This document shows positions 21,765 through 29,000 of a DNA stretch of 39,140 nucleotides, one piece after another. Each line of letters opens with the position of its first letter. Position 1 is the first letter of the stretch. The DNA comes from a virus, in IMG/VR virus record IMGVR_UViG_3300044800_000075, positions 1 to 39,140 of that record; one strand, written 5' to 3'. The translations under genes were made by a program, and so were the position numbers. Under the pieces are notes generated by a model. It did no database searches and was not told the DNA's origin. It worked only from the letters and a program-made list of their open reading frames with translations.

Positions 21765-22313
21765 ATGAAACAATTAATTTTAATTCTTTTGCTACTGAGT
21801 ATTTCTCTGGCAAGTGGGTCTTCTGATCATGTGACTTTATATATTGAGCAGGTTCATCCCATAGTTAAGCCTCCTGAACGAGTAGACATACAGTTCCGGT
21901 TGTTCATTGAACATCTAGGACTGATTGAGAGTTCTAATCAATGGAAGGTGATAAATAGCATTGGGTGTATGGGTAAGTATCAATTTACTGCTACTACATT
22001 GGAGTTGTTAGGATATCATGGTATTACGCCTGAGCGATTCCGGGCTGATCCTAGCGTGTTTCCTGAACAGATGCAGGAACGAGCATTAAAGGATTTAATC
22101 GCTCACAATCTACATTATTTAAGTAAATTCACACAGTATATTGGTCATGTAGTGAATGGTGTACAGATTACACGGGCGGGGTTGATTGCTGCTAGTCATC
22201 TGGGGGGTGTGGGTGGAGTGCAACGGTTTTTAACTTCTAATCATAATGCAACAGATATGAATGGAAGTTCTATTCAGACGTATTTAAAGGAGTTCCAGGG
22301 ATATAGTGTTTAG
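21765..22313 (+). CDS. secreted lytic-transglycosylase/lysozyme-like protein
   Basis: A Sec signal peptide (MKQLILILLLLSISLASG) is followed by a domain with catalytic Glu in LGLIESSNQW (E55), then INSIGCMGKYQF, the SxxGxMGxYQF stretch of SLT/lysozyme-fold enzymes, and AASHLGGVGGV toward the C-terminus. The mature protein is about 164 residues. The signal peptide makes it periplasmic, so it could be a second lysin or a virion entry enzyme. The gene is preceded by a structured leader and lies just downstream of the tmRNA locus. Confidence 0.75.
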   Translation: MKQLILILLLLSISLASGSSDHVTLYIEQVHPIVKPPERVDIQFRLFIEHLGLIESSNQWKVINSIGCMGKYQFTATTLELLGYHGITPERFRADPSVFPEQMQERALKDLIAHNLHYLSKFTQYIGHVVNGVQITRAGLIAASHLGGVGGVQRFLTSNHNATDMNGSSIQTYLKEFQGYSV

Positions 22314-22316
22314 TTT

Positions 22317-22327
22317 TTTGTATAATA
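22317..22327 (+). promoter_or_regulatory. family B promoter-like motif 5 (TTTGTATAATA)
   Basis: The 11-mer begins 3 nt after the preceding stop and ends 15 nt before the ATG at 22343, the standard spacing of this family. Confidence 0.55.
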
Positions 22328-22342
22328 AATAAATTTGTTACT

Positions 22343-22753
22343 ATGAAAAAATTGACAATTCTTTGTTTTCTACTTTTTACTTTTGCATGTGCTGATTTGA
22401 CACAAAACAAAGACATTGAGAAAGTCAAAAACTCATCATTAAATTTAGGAGAATTAGGGATAGGGTTTGGATTATCTAATCCATGTGTAGTTGGTGATAT
22501 AGTAAAGCATATTACAGGTCTTAAGGGATTTGTCCAGTGGGAATCATTTAGACCAACAGGTTATGAGAACAATCCAAATGTTGTTTGTGTTCAGGTTGAT
22601 ATTACACGGAATTTGCCTAAAAACAATTTAGTAAAGATGCAATTTTTATTAAACAGAGAAACTGGCTTTGTTGAAATAAAATACTTAGCAATAGATAGTT
22701 TAAAAAAATCATTGACAGATTGGTATGAAATCTTTCCAGGTGAGTGGCATTAA
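22343..22753 (+). CDS. small lipoprotein (136 aa), function unknown
   Basis: MKKLTILCFLLFTFAC is a lipoprotein signal with Cys at 16. The mature 120 residues are soluble and contain two further cysteines (NPCVVGD, VVCVQVD), suggesting a disulfide. It ends with an aromatic WYEIFPGEWH. It may be an outer- or inner-membrane lipoprotein, perhaps an exclusion factor or lysis accessory. It is co-oriented with the transglycosylase gene and has its own family B motif. Confidence 0.62.
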   Translation: MKKLTILCFLLFTFACADLTQNKDIEKVKNSSLNLGELGIGFGLSNPCVVGDIVKHITGLKGFVQWESFRPTGYENNPNVVCVQVDITRNLPKNNLVKMQFLLNRETGFVEIKYLAIDSLKKSLTDWYEIFPGEWH

Positions 22754-22792
22754 ATTAACAATCTTGGAATTATTAAAAATTATATAAATTCC

Positions 22793-22821
22793 TTAATTTT
22801 AAAAAAACTATTTTATTTTTA
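22793..22821 (+). promoter_or_regulatory. family A promoter-like element 4, before the non-coding region
   Basis: TTAATTTTAAAAAAAC begins at 22793 and TATTTTTA at 22814-22821, exactly 21 nt apart (start to start). No protein gene follows for about 550 nt, so a transcript from here would be non-coding. Confidence 0.55.
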
Positions 22822-22835
22822 CGCCTGGTTAATAG

Positions 22836-22978
22836 ATCAATCATGTGTAAAATAAAGGAATATAATAAGCAAAGTAAATTTATAATTCTCTACCAGAGGA
22901 TTACATCATTGCCCCTATGTTCTGGTTGGAACCATTTTTCTATCTTACACATGGTTGATTGGTTTACCAGACATAGGG
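22836..22978 (+). other. overlapping long inverted repeats in the non-coding region
   Basis: ATCAATCATGTGTAA (22836-22850) pairs with TTACACATGGTTGAT (22945-22959), 15 bp with one G-U. CCCTATGTTCTGG (22913-22925) pairs with CCAGACATAGGG (22967-22978), 12 bp with one bulge. The two stems interleave, so they either form a pseudoknot or switch with each other. This sits 15 nt after a family A promoter-like element. A 64-codon frame across it is better explained by the RNA structure. Confidence 0.55.
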
Positions 22979-23047
22979 TTTTTGACACAGTTTTTCCCAC
23001 GTCTGATTATATCGAGACAAATCCAAAACAGAGGTAGTTATAGTACT

Positions 23048-23273
23048 TTAGGCACAAAACAGCGAGTTTACTCGCCTTGCATGAGAGACATAGTGCCTGG
23101 GGCGTAATGATAAAACGGTAGTCATTGGGAATATGAAGGGTTGCAAATCCGTCTGGAACGAAATAACAGTTAGGGGTCATTATTATAATTACAGGGATTT
23201 TAAATTAGATTTATTTTTCTAAATACTATTTCTATAAATCTAATAAATCTAATAACGACTCATCTATGCAAGG
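23048..23273 (+). ncRNA. candidate structured RNA
   Basis: TTAGGCAC (23048-23055) pairs with GTGCCTGG (23093-23100), 8 bp with two G-U, enclosing the hairpin GCGAG-TTTA-CTCGC (23062-23075). CCTTGCAT (23075-23082) matches ATGCAAGG (23266-23273) across about 180 nt, with ATGAG/CTCAT as an alternative. The segment 23099-23160 resembles a piece of tRNA (D-loop-like AACGGTA, anticodon-loop-like TTGCAAA) but does not fold as one. No known RNA family is recognised. Confidence 0.4.
23204..23253 (+). repeat. hairpin with direct repeat
   Basis: ATTAGATTTAT (23204-23214) and ATAAATCTAAT (23234-23244) form an 11-bp inverted repeat with a 19-nt loop. AAATCTAAT occurs twice in tandem (23236-23244 and 23245-23253), so the right arm has an alternative partner shifted by 9 nt. 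Confidence 0.6.
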
Positions 23274-23307
23274 GGTTTAGTTTTTATTATGTAGAATAGT
23301 GAAAAAC

Positions 23308-23336
23308 TTAATTTTTAAAAACTTTTAATATTTTTA
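23308..23336 (+). promoter_or_regulatory. family A promoter-like element 5, before the structural module
   Basis: TTAATTTTTAAAAACTTT begins at 23308 and TATTTTTA at 23329-23336, 21 nt apart (start to start), then TACC. It lies 38 nt before the ATG at 23375 and heads the genes leading to the portal. Confidence 0.55.
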
Positions 23337-23374
23337 TACCAAAATAAATTTGATCAGGTATAAAGATATATTCA

Positions 23375-24067
23375 ATGAATACAATCACAAAGGATGACTT
23401 CCTTACGATGGTGAAGTTGCAACACCTGGAAGTTCTCACCCAGGCTCAATTGAGTCAAAACACAAAAGTTATAAACGGTTATATGCAAAAGGCACTCACA
23501 GCGGAGCTTTCCGATGGTGAAATTGCCGTGAGTAATGCTATGATCACTGACGTCGGGTCGTTGCAACAATGGGAAGTATTACGCAATGATTTCACTAAGG
23601 CGGTAGTTTATACTCGTCACGAACAGGTTGAGTGGGAGGATGCTGAACGGGGTGAATTAGGAGAGATTATAAAAGCCAAAGGTGGAATCTATAAACTCAC
23701 TAGTGAAAATAAGAAACTGGGCAGGGTTGGTCAGAAGTATGGTGAAAAGAAAGAAACTTTGTCTGATTTAGATACTCCTATTGCTGGTATGTTAAAGAGG
23801 GTTAAGGAAGAAAAAGAGGGTAATGAGAAGAAAACTAAAAAGTACGATTTTGCAATGGCTAATGAAAAAGTTGTTAATGAATATAAACGAGGAAAATTTA
23901 ATATTAAGATTGCAAAAATGAATTCTCCTAGATTTGGAGATATGTATTATGGTATTTCTGATACTGGAGAACCTTTAATGACAACTCCTAATTTTTATTT
24001 GAGTGAAAAAGATGCTAAAAAGGAAATTGAAACTTTTGTAGATCAATATATAAAAGAACAAGAATAA
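23375..24067 (+). CDS. hypothetical protein (230 aa) at the head of the structural module
   Basis: The 230-residue soluble protein has a helical N-terminal half (TKDDFLTMVKLQHLEVLTQA, SQNTKVINGYMQKALTAELS), a lysine/glutamate-rich middle (LKRVKEEKEGNEKKTKKY) that is probably disordered, and a small C-terminal domain (GKFNIKIAKMNSPRFGDMYY). Its place before the portal suggests a head or packaging accessory protein, but there is no motif to confirm it. Confidence 0.6.
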   Translation: MNTITKDDFLTMVKLQHLEVLTQAQLSQNTKVINGYMQKALTAELSDGEIAVSNAMITDVGSLQQWEVLRNDFTKAVVYTRHEQVEWEDAERGELGEIIKAKGGIYKLTSENKKLGRVGQKYGEKKETLSDLDTPIAGMLKRVKEEKEGNEKKTKKYDFAMANEKVVNEYKRGKFNIKIAKMNSPRFGDMYYGISDTGEPLMTTPNFYLSEKDAKKEIETFVDQYIKEQE

Positions 24068-24079
24068 TAAATATACAAA

Positions 24080-24091
24080 TTTGATACAATA
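24080..24091 (+). promoter_or_regulatory. possible degenerate family B motif (TTTGATACAATA)
   Basis: TTTGATACAATA ends 17 nt before the ATG at 24109. It resembles family B with one inserted A and one change. It is a weak member. Confidence 0.3.
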
Positions 24092-24108
24092 TAAACTTTT
24101 TATAAAGC

Positions 24109-24441
24109 ATGAAAACATTAGTATTTAATAATAGTTCAGGATTAATGGTAGAACTCTTAACTGACCTGATAGGTGACAACCAACAATTTACTGTTTTCCA
24201 GATAAAGGAACGTATTTTGTCCACTGGTAAGTTCCAGATTGGTTTTCAGGATGCAACGATAGCAGCCGGGTGGGATTTTAAAATATTGGAATATGATCTG
24301 GGTACAATGATTGCCTGGGCAATAACAAAGGCTTGCACCCTCACAGCGGTAGAGACTGGTAAAGCGGACGTGGTGTTGCATCAGGGGACTTATTACGGTG
24401 GTGCCATAGGTGTAGATATACTGGATACGTATATTTATTAA
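24109..24441 (+). CDS. hypothetical protein (110 aa)
   Basis: The 110-residue protein is rich in small hydrophobic residues (DATIAAGWDFKILEYDLGTM, HQGTYYGGAIGVDILD) and appears to be a compact alpha/beta protein. There is no signal or membrane helix long enough to be sure. It lies 5 nt before the glycosyltransferase-like gene that overlaps the portal. An opposite-strand frame is a shadow. Confidence 0.58.
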   Translation: MKTLVFNNSSGLMVELLTDLIGDNQQFTVFQIKERILSTGKFQIGFQDATIAAGWDFKILEYDLGTMIAWAITKACTLTAVETGKADVVLHQGTYYGGAIGVDILDTYIY

Positions 24442-24446
24442 ACTCA

Positions 24447-25364
24447 ATGATCACTCGGGCTGTTTTTTCATACTTCAATGCTGATGATTCATTTAGCAAT
24501 AAAGCTGGTTACATGTTTTATTCTGACTTTTTGTATACCATGGCATTAGCTACTCATTGGGCTATGCAAAATTTTAAGTCAGTACACGTGGTAACCACCC
24601 AGTGGGGTGAACGTGTGTTAAGAACAGCAGGAATAGAGGTAACTGAATATTCTACAGAACTAGACACTATGAAAAATATTCCACGATGGTTCTGGGCGTA
24701 TGGTAAGATGATAGCTTATACGTTACAGACGCAACCGTTTGTCCACGTGGATAATGATATGATTATCCGACAACCACTGCCAGAAAGGGTATTGAATGCC
24801 CGACTGTGTTTCCAGAGTAAAGAACAGATGGTAGTGCCAGAATATAGGTGGTACGATGTTCTAAGACCTTGTTGGAACAGTGCTGTGGTACGTCCACAGA
24901 TTATTGTGAATAATGAAGTCACTGATTTTACTTATAACTGTGGCATCTGTGGTGGTCATGACCTGGAGTTTTTTAAGGAATGGATTAAGACCAGTGCTGA
25001 ATATATTTTTGCTCCAGAGAACCAGAAGGTGTTTTTTGAAGACTTCCGTCCTGTTCAGATGCATCAGAACTTGTGGCACGAACAATATTTTGCTGCTGCA
25101 CTGATTAAGGCACATCACCTGAGAGATCAGGTAGAGTTAATCACAGATGATATCAATGATCCATCATGGATATTAGATAATAAGAAGAATTTGAGGTATG
25201 CCCATCTGTGGGGAGCAACCAAGACTGATCAACACATTATGAAACGGGTGCGAGCTGGGTTGCAAACGTTTGCCCCAGCGTTATATGAACGGGTAACTGA
25301 TTTTGTTAATAATTATCTTTTTAGTGAATGTCCAAACGACGTGCGAGTAGGAGCAACATTGTAA
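24447..25364 (+). CDS. glycosyltransferase-like protein (DUF6734 type)
   Basis: The 305-residue protein starts with MITRAVFSYFNADDSFSNKA and has SVHVVTTQWGERVLRTAGIE, then FVHVDNDMIIRQPL with the acidic pair D102/D104 as the DxD metal site. ICGGHDLEFFKEWI further on is the acceptor-side region. This is the DUF6734 pattern, a GT-A-like fold of unknown specificity. It overlaps the portal gene by 37 nt, which suggests the product is made together with head proteins and may modify the virion. It is separated from the main glycan operon by about 4.7 kb. Confidence 0.7.
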   Translation: MITRAVFSYFNADDSFSNKAGYMFYSDFLYTMALATHWAMQNFKSVHVVTTQWGERVLRTAGIEVTEYSTELDTMKNIPRWFWAYGKMIAYTLQTQPFVHVDNDMIIRQPLPERVLNARLCFQSKEQMVVPEYRWYDVLRPCWNSAVVRPQIIVNNEVTDFTYNCGICGGHDLEFFKEWIKTSAEYIFAPENQKVFFEDFRPVQMHQNLWHEQYFAAALIKAHHLRDQVELITDDINDPSWILDNKKNLRYAHLWGATKTDQHIMKRVRAGLQTFAPALYERVTDFVNNYLFSECPNDVRVGATL

Positions 25365-27040
25365 GATTGCCACAATCATTGGCACAGATAGATACTCAGA
25401 TTGAAAAACTGAATATCCATAAGTCTTTGACGTATCAGCGATTGTTGGAGTCAAACAAGCCGGATGATATCATGAAGGCTTTAAAGTACCAGCAGGACGT
25501 TCAGAAAGCTAATAGTGTGATTGCCGACAACCAGCGGGCATTCTTGTACGCACCAGACAATGAGTTTTACACTGGTCTGGGATACAAGACGGCTATCAAG
25601 GTTGTGCCGTTTGAGTTCTTGCGTTCAATGGGTGGTACACCGATGATCTTCTCAGTGATCAGCACCCGTATAAATCAGATACTGGATTTTGCTAATTTCT
25701 CCACGGATGCTGACCGTCCAGGCTGGACAATCCGTAAACGTCTGGGACGGTTTGAGACTGAGTATGAAAACACTGATCAGGATAAACGTGAGATTGAGAA
25801 GATAGTAGATTTTCTGGAGAACGGTGGAATGGATGCCAAGTTTACTATTCATAATGATTTTCATGACTTTTTGAAAATATTCCCTAAGGATATGTTGGAA
25901 CTGGATCAGGGCTGTTTTGAAGTACAGCGTACCCGTGGGGGTGATCCAGTATCGTATGATTGTGTAGACTCATCAACAGTGCGCTTATTAGAAACTATTG
26001 ATCCCAATTATGATCAGCAAAACGAGAAGTACGAACCACTGACCTTTCAGGATCATTCGTACCTTCCACATTATTGTCAGGTATGGCGTGAACGCATACT
26101 GATCAATCCTAAGACTAAGCAGGAAGTGGTGTGGTATCCCTGGGAGATGTGCTTTGCTGTGCGTAATAAGACTAGTAACATCATGCAGAATGGTTACGGT
26201 CAGAGTGAACTGGAGGTGCTGATGCGAGTGGTGACATGGTTACTAGAGTCTATGGAATACAATGGACGGTTCTTTACTAATGGGTCAAATCCACGGGGAT
26301 TTTTTACTATGAAAGGTGGTGTTGATCCCCGGATGTTGAACGACTTTCGTATGGCATGGCGGTCAATGGTGACCGGTTGGCAGAATGCTCATAAAGTACC
26401 GATCTTTGAGGCTGACAAAATAGATTGGGTTGACATGCAACAGACCAATAAGGAGATGGAATTCAGTCAATGGATGGAGTTTCTGACCCTGGTAACTTGT
26501 TCAGTATTCAAGGTAGACCCCTCAGAATTAGGGTTCAAATTCTGTCAGCAGCATACTCTTTTTGGTGAAGGTGGACAGAAGCAACGTACAGAACATAGTA
26601 AGGATAAAGGATTAAAACCTTTATTAAAAGTGATTCAGAAGAATATTGACAAGTTTATTGTCAGTGAATTAAATTCGAACTATGAATTTGTATGGACTGG
26701 TGTGGATATTGAAGACGAAACAACTAAGCTAGACAACGATGTAAAGAAACTTGCTAGTGGGATGGTTTCAATGAAAGACAAATTTAAGGAATATACAGGA
26801 CGGGAATTTGATGAAAATGAAGATATAATATTGAGCCCGGTTTATAATCAGATAAAACAGATGCAAGCTTATGGCGGAAATAGTATGAATGATTTAGTTA
26901 ACAAAGAATCTGGAGGGGGTGATATTGGACAAAAAAATCCATTTTCAACTTTTGAAAGTGATATGGTAAAGGGTAAATCCAGTGATCCTATTACTCAGAA
27001 TTTAATAGACTACATAAATACCGAACTTGTGACAAAGTGA
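25328..27040 (+). CDS. phage portal protein
   Basis: The 570-residue protein has the layout of the HK97/phi29-like portal family (PF04860-like): an N-terminal arm, TAIKVVPFEFLRSMGGTPMI, a wing with LELDQGCFEVQRTRGGDPVS, then YYPW-type PWEMCFAVRNKTSNI, the stem SELEVLMRVVTWLLESMEYN and the crown region. Portal proteins form a 12-fold ring at one capsid vertex through which DNA is packaged. Its start overlaps the glycosyltransferase-like gene, and its stop overlaps the sigma factor start. The C-terminus (MVKGKSSDPIT) is disordered-looking. Confidence 0.88.
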   Translation: MSKRRASRSNIVRLPQSLAQIDTQIEKLNIHKSLTYQRLLESNKPDDIMKALKYQQDVQKANSVIADNQRAFLYAPDNEFYTGLGYKTAIKVVPFEFLRSMGGTPMIFSVISTRINQILDFANFSTDADRPGWTIRKRLGRFETEYENTDQDKREIEKIVDFLENGGMDAKFTIHNDFHDFLKIFPKDMLELDQGCFEVQRTRGGDPVSYDCVDSSTVRLLETIDPNYDQQNEKYEPLTFQDHSYLPHYCQVWRERILINPKTKQEVVWYPWEMCFAVRNKTSNIMQNGYGQSELEVLMRVVTWLLESMEYNGRFFTNGSNPRGFFTMKGGVDPRMLNDFRMAWRSMVTGWQNAHKVPIFEADKIDWVDMQQTNKEMEFSQWMEFLTLVTCSVFKVDPSELGFKFCQQHTLFGEGGQKQRTEHSKDKGLKPLLKVIQKNIDKFIVSELNSNYEFVWTGVDIEDETTKLDNDVKKLASGMVSMKDKFKEYTGREFDENEDIILSPVYNQIKQMQAYGGNSMNDLVNKESGGGDIGQKNPFSTFESDMVKGKSSDPITQNLIDYINTELVTK

Positions 27041-27597
27041 TAATACATAAACAAAATATTGATTTTCAGCTCATCCGAGAAGCTAAGCAGGGCAGCCAAC
27101 AGGCTTTTACCACTTTGTTTACACATTATCATAAACGGATTTTTAATTTCATCCGTGCTATCATTAAGGACACAACGGATACAGAAGATTTGACGATGTT
27201 GACTTTCGAGAAGGCATTTGCAAAGATTACTGAATACGAACCGTTATTTGAATTTCAGACATGGTTGTTTAAGATAGCAAAAAACGCCTGTTTTGATTTC
27301 ATTTTGTATAAAAAACGTAGACCTATCAATGTGGACATAACGGATTTGCATTACCTGGAAAGTTCTGTACAAACGCCTGAACAACTATTGATAAGTGCTC
27401 AAACGGTGAGTATCATAGAAGATTCTATACGTGAAATGCCTTTGAGACATCAGCGTATAATAGACCTGCGAGATCAGGGGTTGTTATGTCGTCAGATTGC
27501 TGAGTTGTTAAATATAAGTATCAGCACAGTAGTGGGGCAGATACGGTATGCCCGGTTGTGGTTAAATAGAATGTTAATTAAAAGACAGATAGCATGA
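27037..27597 (+). CDS. ECF-type sigma-70 factor
   Basis: The 186-residue protein starts at a GTG (27037) overlapping the portal stop. Region 2 is residues 14-95: AKQGSQQAFTTLFTHYHKRI, DTEDLTMLTFEKAF, and FQTWLFKIAKNACFDFI (the FxxWLxxIAxN motif). Region 4 is 128-182: EMPLRHQRIIDLRDQGLLCR and QIAELLNISISTVVGQIRYA, a clear helix-turn-helix. Such factors direct host RNA polymerase to specific promoters. No anti-sigma gene is adjacent. Being inside the structural module it could serve late genes. Confidence 0.92.
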   Translation: MIIHKQNIDFQLIREAKQGSQQAFTTLFTHYHKRIFNFIRAIIKDTTDTEDLTMLTFEKAFAKITEYEPLFEFQTWLFKIAKNACFDFILYKKRRPINVDITDLHYLESSVQTPEQLLISAQTVSIIEDSIREMPLRHQRIIDLRDQGLLCRQIAELLNISISTVVGQIRYARLWLNRMLIKRQIA

Positions 27598-28370
27598 GCA
27601 ATTTAATGTTTGGTCGGTTACCACGAAGGGAAGATCCACAAGGGCGAACTTTACTGATGTCAAATTATGTAAAAGCTGTAGCTGATCCTCCTTTAGAAGT
27701 GGACAATCTCAATAGAGTGTATACAAAACTTGGCATAAACGATCCTACAGTGCTGTTTCCAATGTTAGGAAATAATAATGCAGGAGATTGTACCATAGCT
27801 GGTTTTGGTCATTTTAAATCACTTATTTTGGGGCTTAGTGGTACTAAATACATCCCAACAGATCAGGAGATACTTGATTTTTATTTTGCTATGACAGGTG
27901 GTCAGGATACAGGTTGTAATGAGTTGGATGTATTAAAGAAATGTCATAAAAAGGGTTGTCTGGGTGATAAATTACCATATTACGTGGCACTCAACCCAAA
28001 GGATTTGCGGGAAGTACGTCAGACTATCTGGTTGTTTGGGGCTTGTTACATTGGTTTTAATGTGCAACAAAATGCTATTGACGATTTTAATAATCATGTA
28101 CCATGGACGCCGGGGGTTTTGACTGGGGATGGTCACTGTGTTATCACCCCGGATTATACCCAGGATATGTTTACTAACCTGACATGGGGTGATAAACAAG
28201 ATGGAACAGTTCCTTGGTGGAATCAGACCGTTGATGAAGCATGGTTACTGGTATTCCCAGAAGAGCAACAACCTGAGTATTTAAAGGATTTAGGTTTTGA
28301 CTGGGATACTTTAATGGCAGATGCTCAGGCTATTGCGACTACAAATAAAAAGAAATGTTGGTTTTTTTAA
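27594..28370 (+). CDS. cysteine-peptidase-like protein (C1/C39-like fold)
   Basis: The 258-residue protein carries LGNNNAGDCTIAGFGHF (catalytic-type Cys at 66) and TGDGHCVITPDYT (His at 181), followed by TNLTWGDKQDG, the order Cys-His-(Asn/Asp) of papain-like enzymes. The N-terminal region (RLPRREDPQGRTLLMSNYVK) resembles phage proteins with this domain. It may process a head protein or be an injected virion enzyme. It overlaps the sigma factor stop by 4 nt. Peptidase activity is inferred. Confidence 0.62.
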   Translation: MSNLMFGRLPRREDPQGRTLLMSNYVKAVADPPLEVDNLNRVYTKLGINDPTVLFPMLGNNNAGDCTIAGFGHFKSLILGLSGTKYIPTDQEILDFYFAMTGGQDTGCNELDVLKKCHKKGCLGDKLPYYVALNPKDLREVRQTIWLFGACYIGFNVQQNAIDDFNNHVPWTPGVLTGDGHCVITPDYTQDMFTNLTWGDKQDGTVPWWNQTVDEAWLLVFPEEQQPEYLKDLGFDWDTLMADAQAIATTNKKKCWFF

Positions 28371-28390
28371 TAATTTAATACTTGAAAATT

Positions 28391-28612
28391 ATGTTAAATT
28401 TTTTACTTACACTCTTGGTTGCCCTTCTAATTGGAGGGATCATTGTTGGTATATGCTTTTGGCTTATCAACTATTTTGTAACTAATCCACAGTTCAATAA
28501 AGGACTTAAAGGTGTTATCGTTCTGATTGTTCTTATTGTTATCCTTATCTATCTTTTTGGGGGTGGTGATATAGGAACTATCCATACAGGTACTCACAGG
28601 TTTTTAAACTAA
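28391..28612 (+). CDS. small two-TM protein (73 aa)
   Basis: The ATG at 28391 gives MLNFLLTLLVALLIGGIIVG and a second helix at about 40-56 (GVIVLIVLIVILIYLFGGG). A TTG start three codons earlier is possible but less likely. Two hydrophobic helices and small size suggest a holin-type or accessory lysis protein. It is co-oriented with, and 12 nt before, another membrane protein. Confidence 0.55.
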   Translation: MLNFLLTLLVALLIGGIIVGICFWLINYFVTNPQFNKGLKGVIVLIVLIVILIYLFGGGDIGTIHTGTHRFLN

Positions 28613-28624
28613 AAATTATTCGTT

Positions 28625-28999
28625 ATGACGACACAACAATTTTTGAAGGGATTACTTATGACGCTTGTTGCATTGTTTATTTCAATGTGGACAACAACAA
28701 TTAACTGGGTTTTATTGGGGATAAATGTAGTAAGTACTATACTAAGTTACTTTGGTAAGAATTTAATTCCCTGGCTTCACTCTGATTCACCTGCAGGACA
28801 ATTGAGTTTAATCAATATTGTCTCAGGTATATGTGTGGCTCTTGGAACAGGACTACTGGATGGTCTTGGTCAATATTTTATTACTGGTCAGATTGTCTGG
28901 CTGGCTCTTGGTAAACTCGTTTTATCTATTACGTTCACTTATCTGGGAGGCACTGCATTTCTGCCAGCCTATAATACAACAACATTTAAATTTAAGTAA
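28625..28999 (+). CDS. holin-like membrane protein (124 aa)
   Basis: The protein starts MTTQQFLKGLLMTLVALFIS and has about three hydrophobic helices (10-30, 60-80 and 92-115) with short loops. The T-Q-Q/E-F-L-K-G-L-L start is the pattern I recognise from holin-like proteins of Bacteroidota phages. The start region TTATTCGTTATG is typical for this genome. It could form the membrane lesion for the lysin, although the lysin lies 8 kb upstream. Confidence 0.62.
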   Translation: MTTQQFLKGLLMTLVALFISMWTTTINWVLLGINVVSTILSYFGKNLIPWLHSDSPAGQLSLINIVSGICVALGTGLLDGLGQYFITGQIVWLALGKLVLSITFTYLGGTAFLPAYNTTTFKFK

Positions 29000-29000
29000 T

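Noticed and set aside
22843-23037. Possible 64-codon gene on the plus strand
   Set aside because: It lies across two long inverted repeats, has no leader typical of this genome, and its product shows an unnatural composition; RNA structure explains the sequence better.
23099-23180. tRNA-like segment (D-loop-like AACGGTA, tRNA-Cys-like TTGCAAATCCGT)
   Set aside because: A D stem can be drawn, but the anticodon stem does not pair, there is no GTTCRA T arm and no CCA end. It may be a relic, but cannot be called a tRNA.
28818-29000. N-terminal extension of the barrel-like secreted protein
   Set aside because: It overlaps the holin-like gene in another frame and hides the signal peptide starting at 29001.
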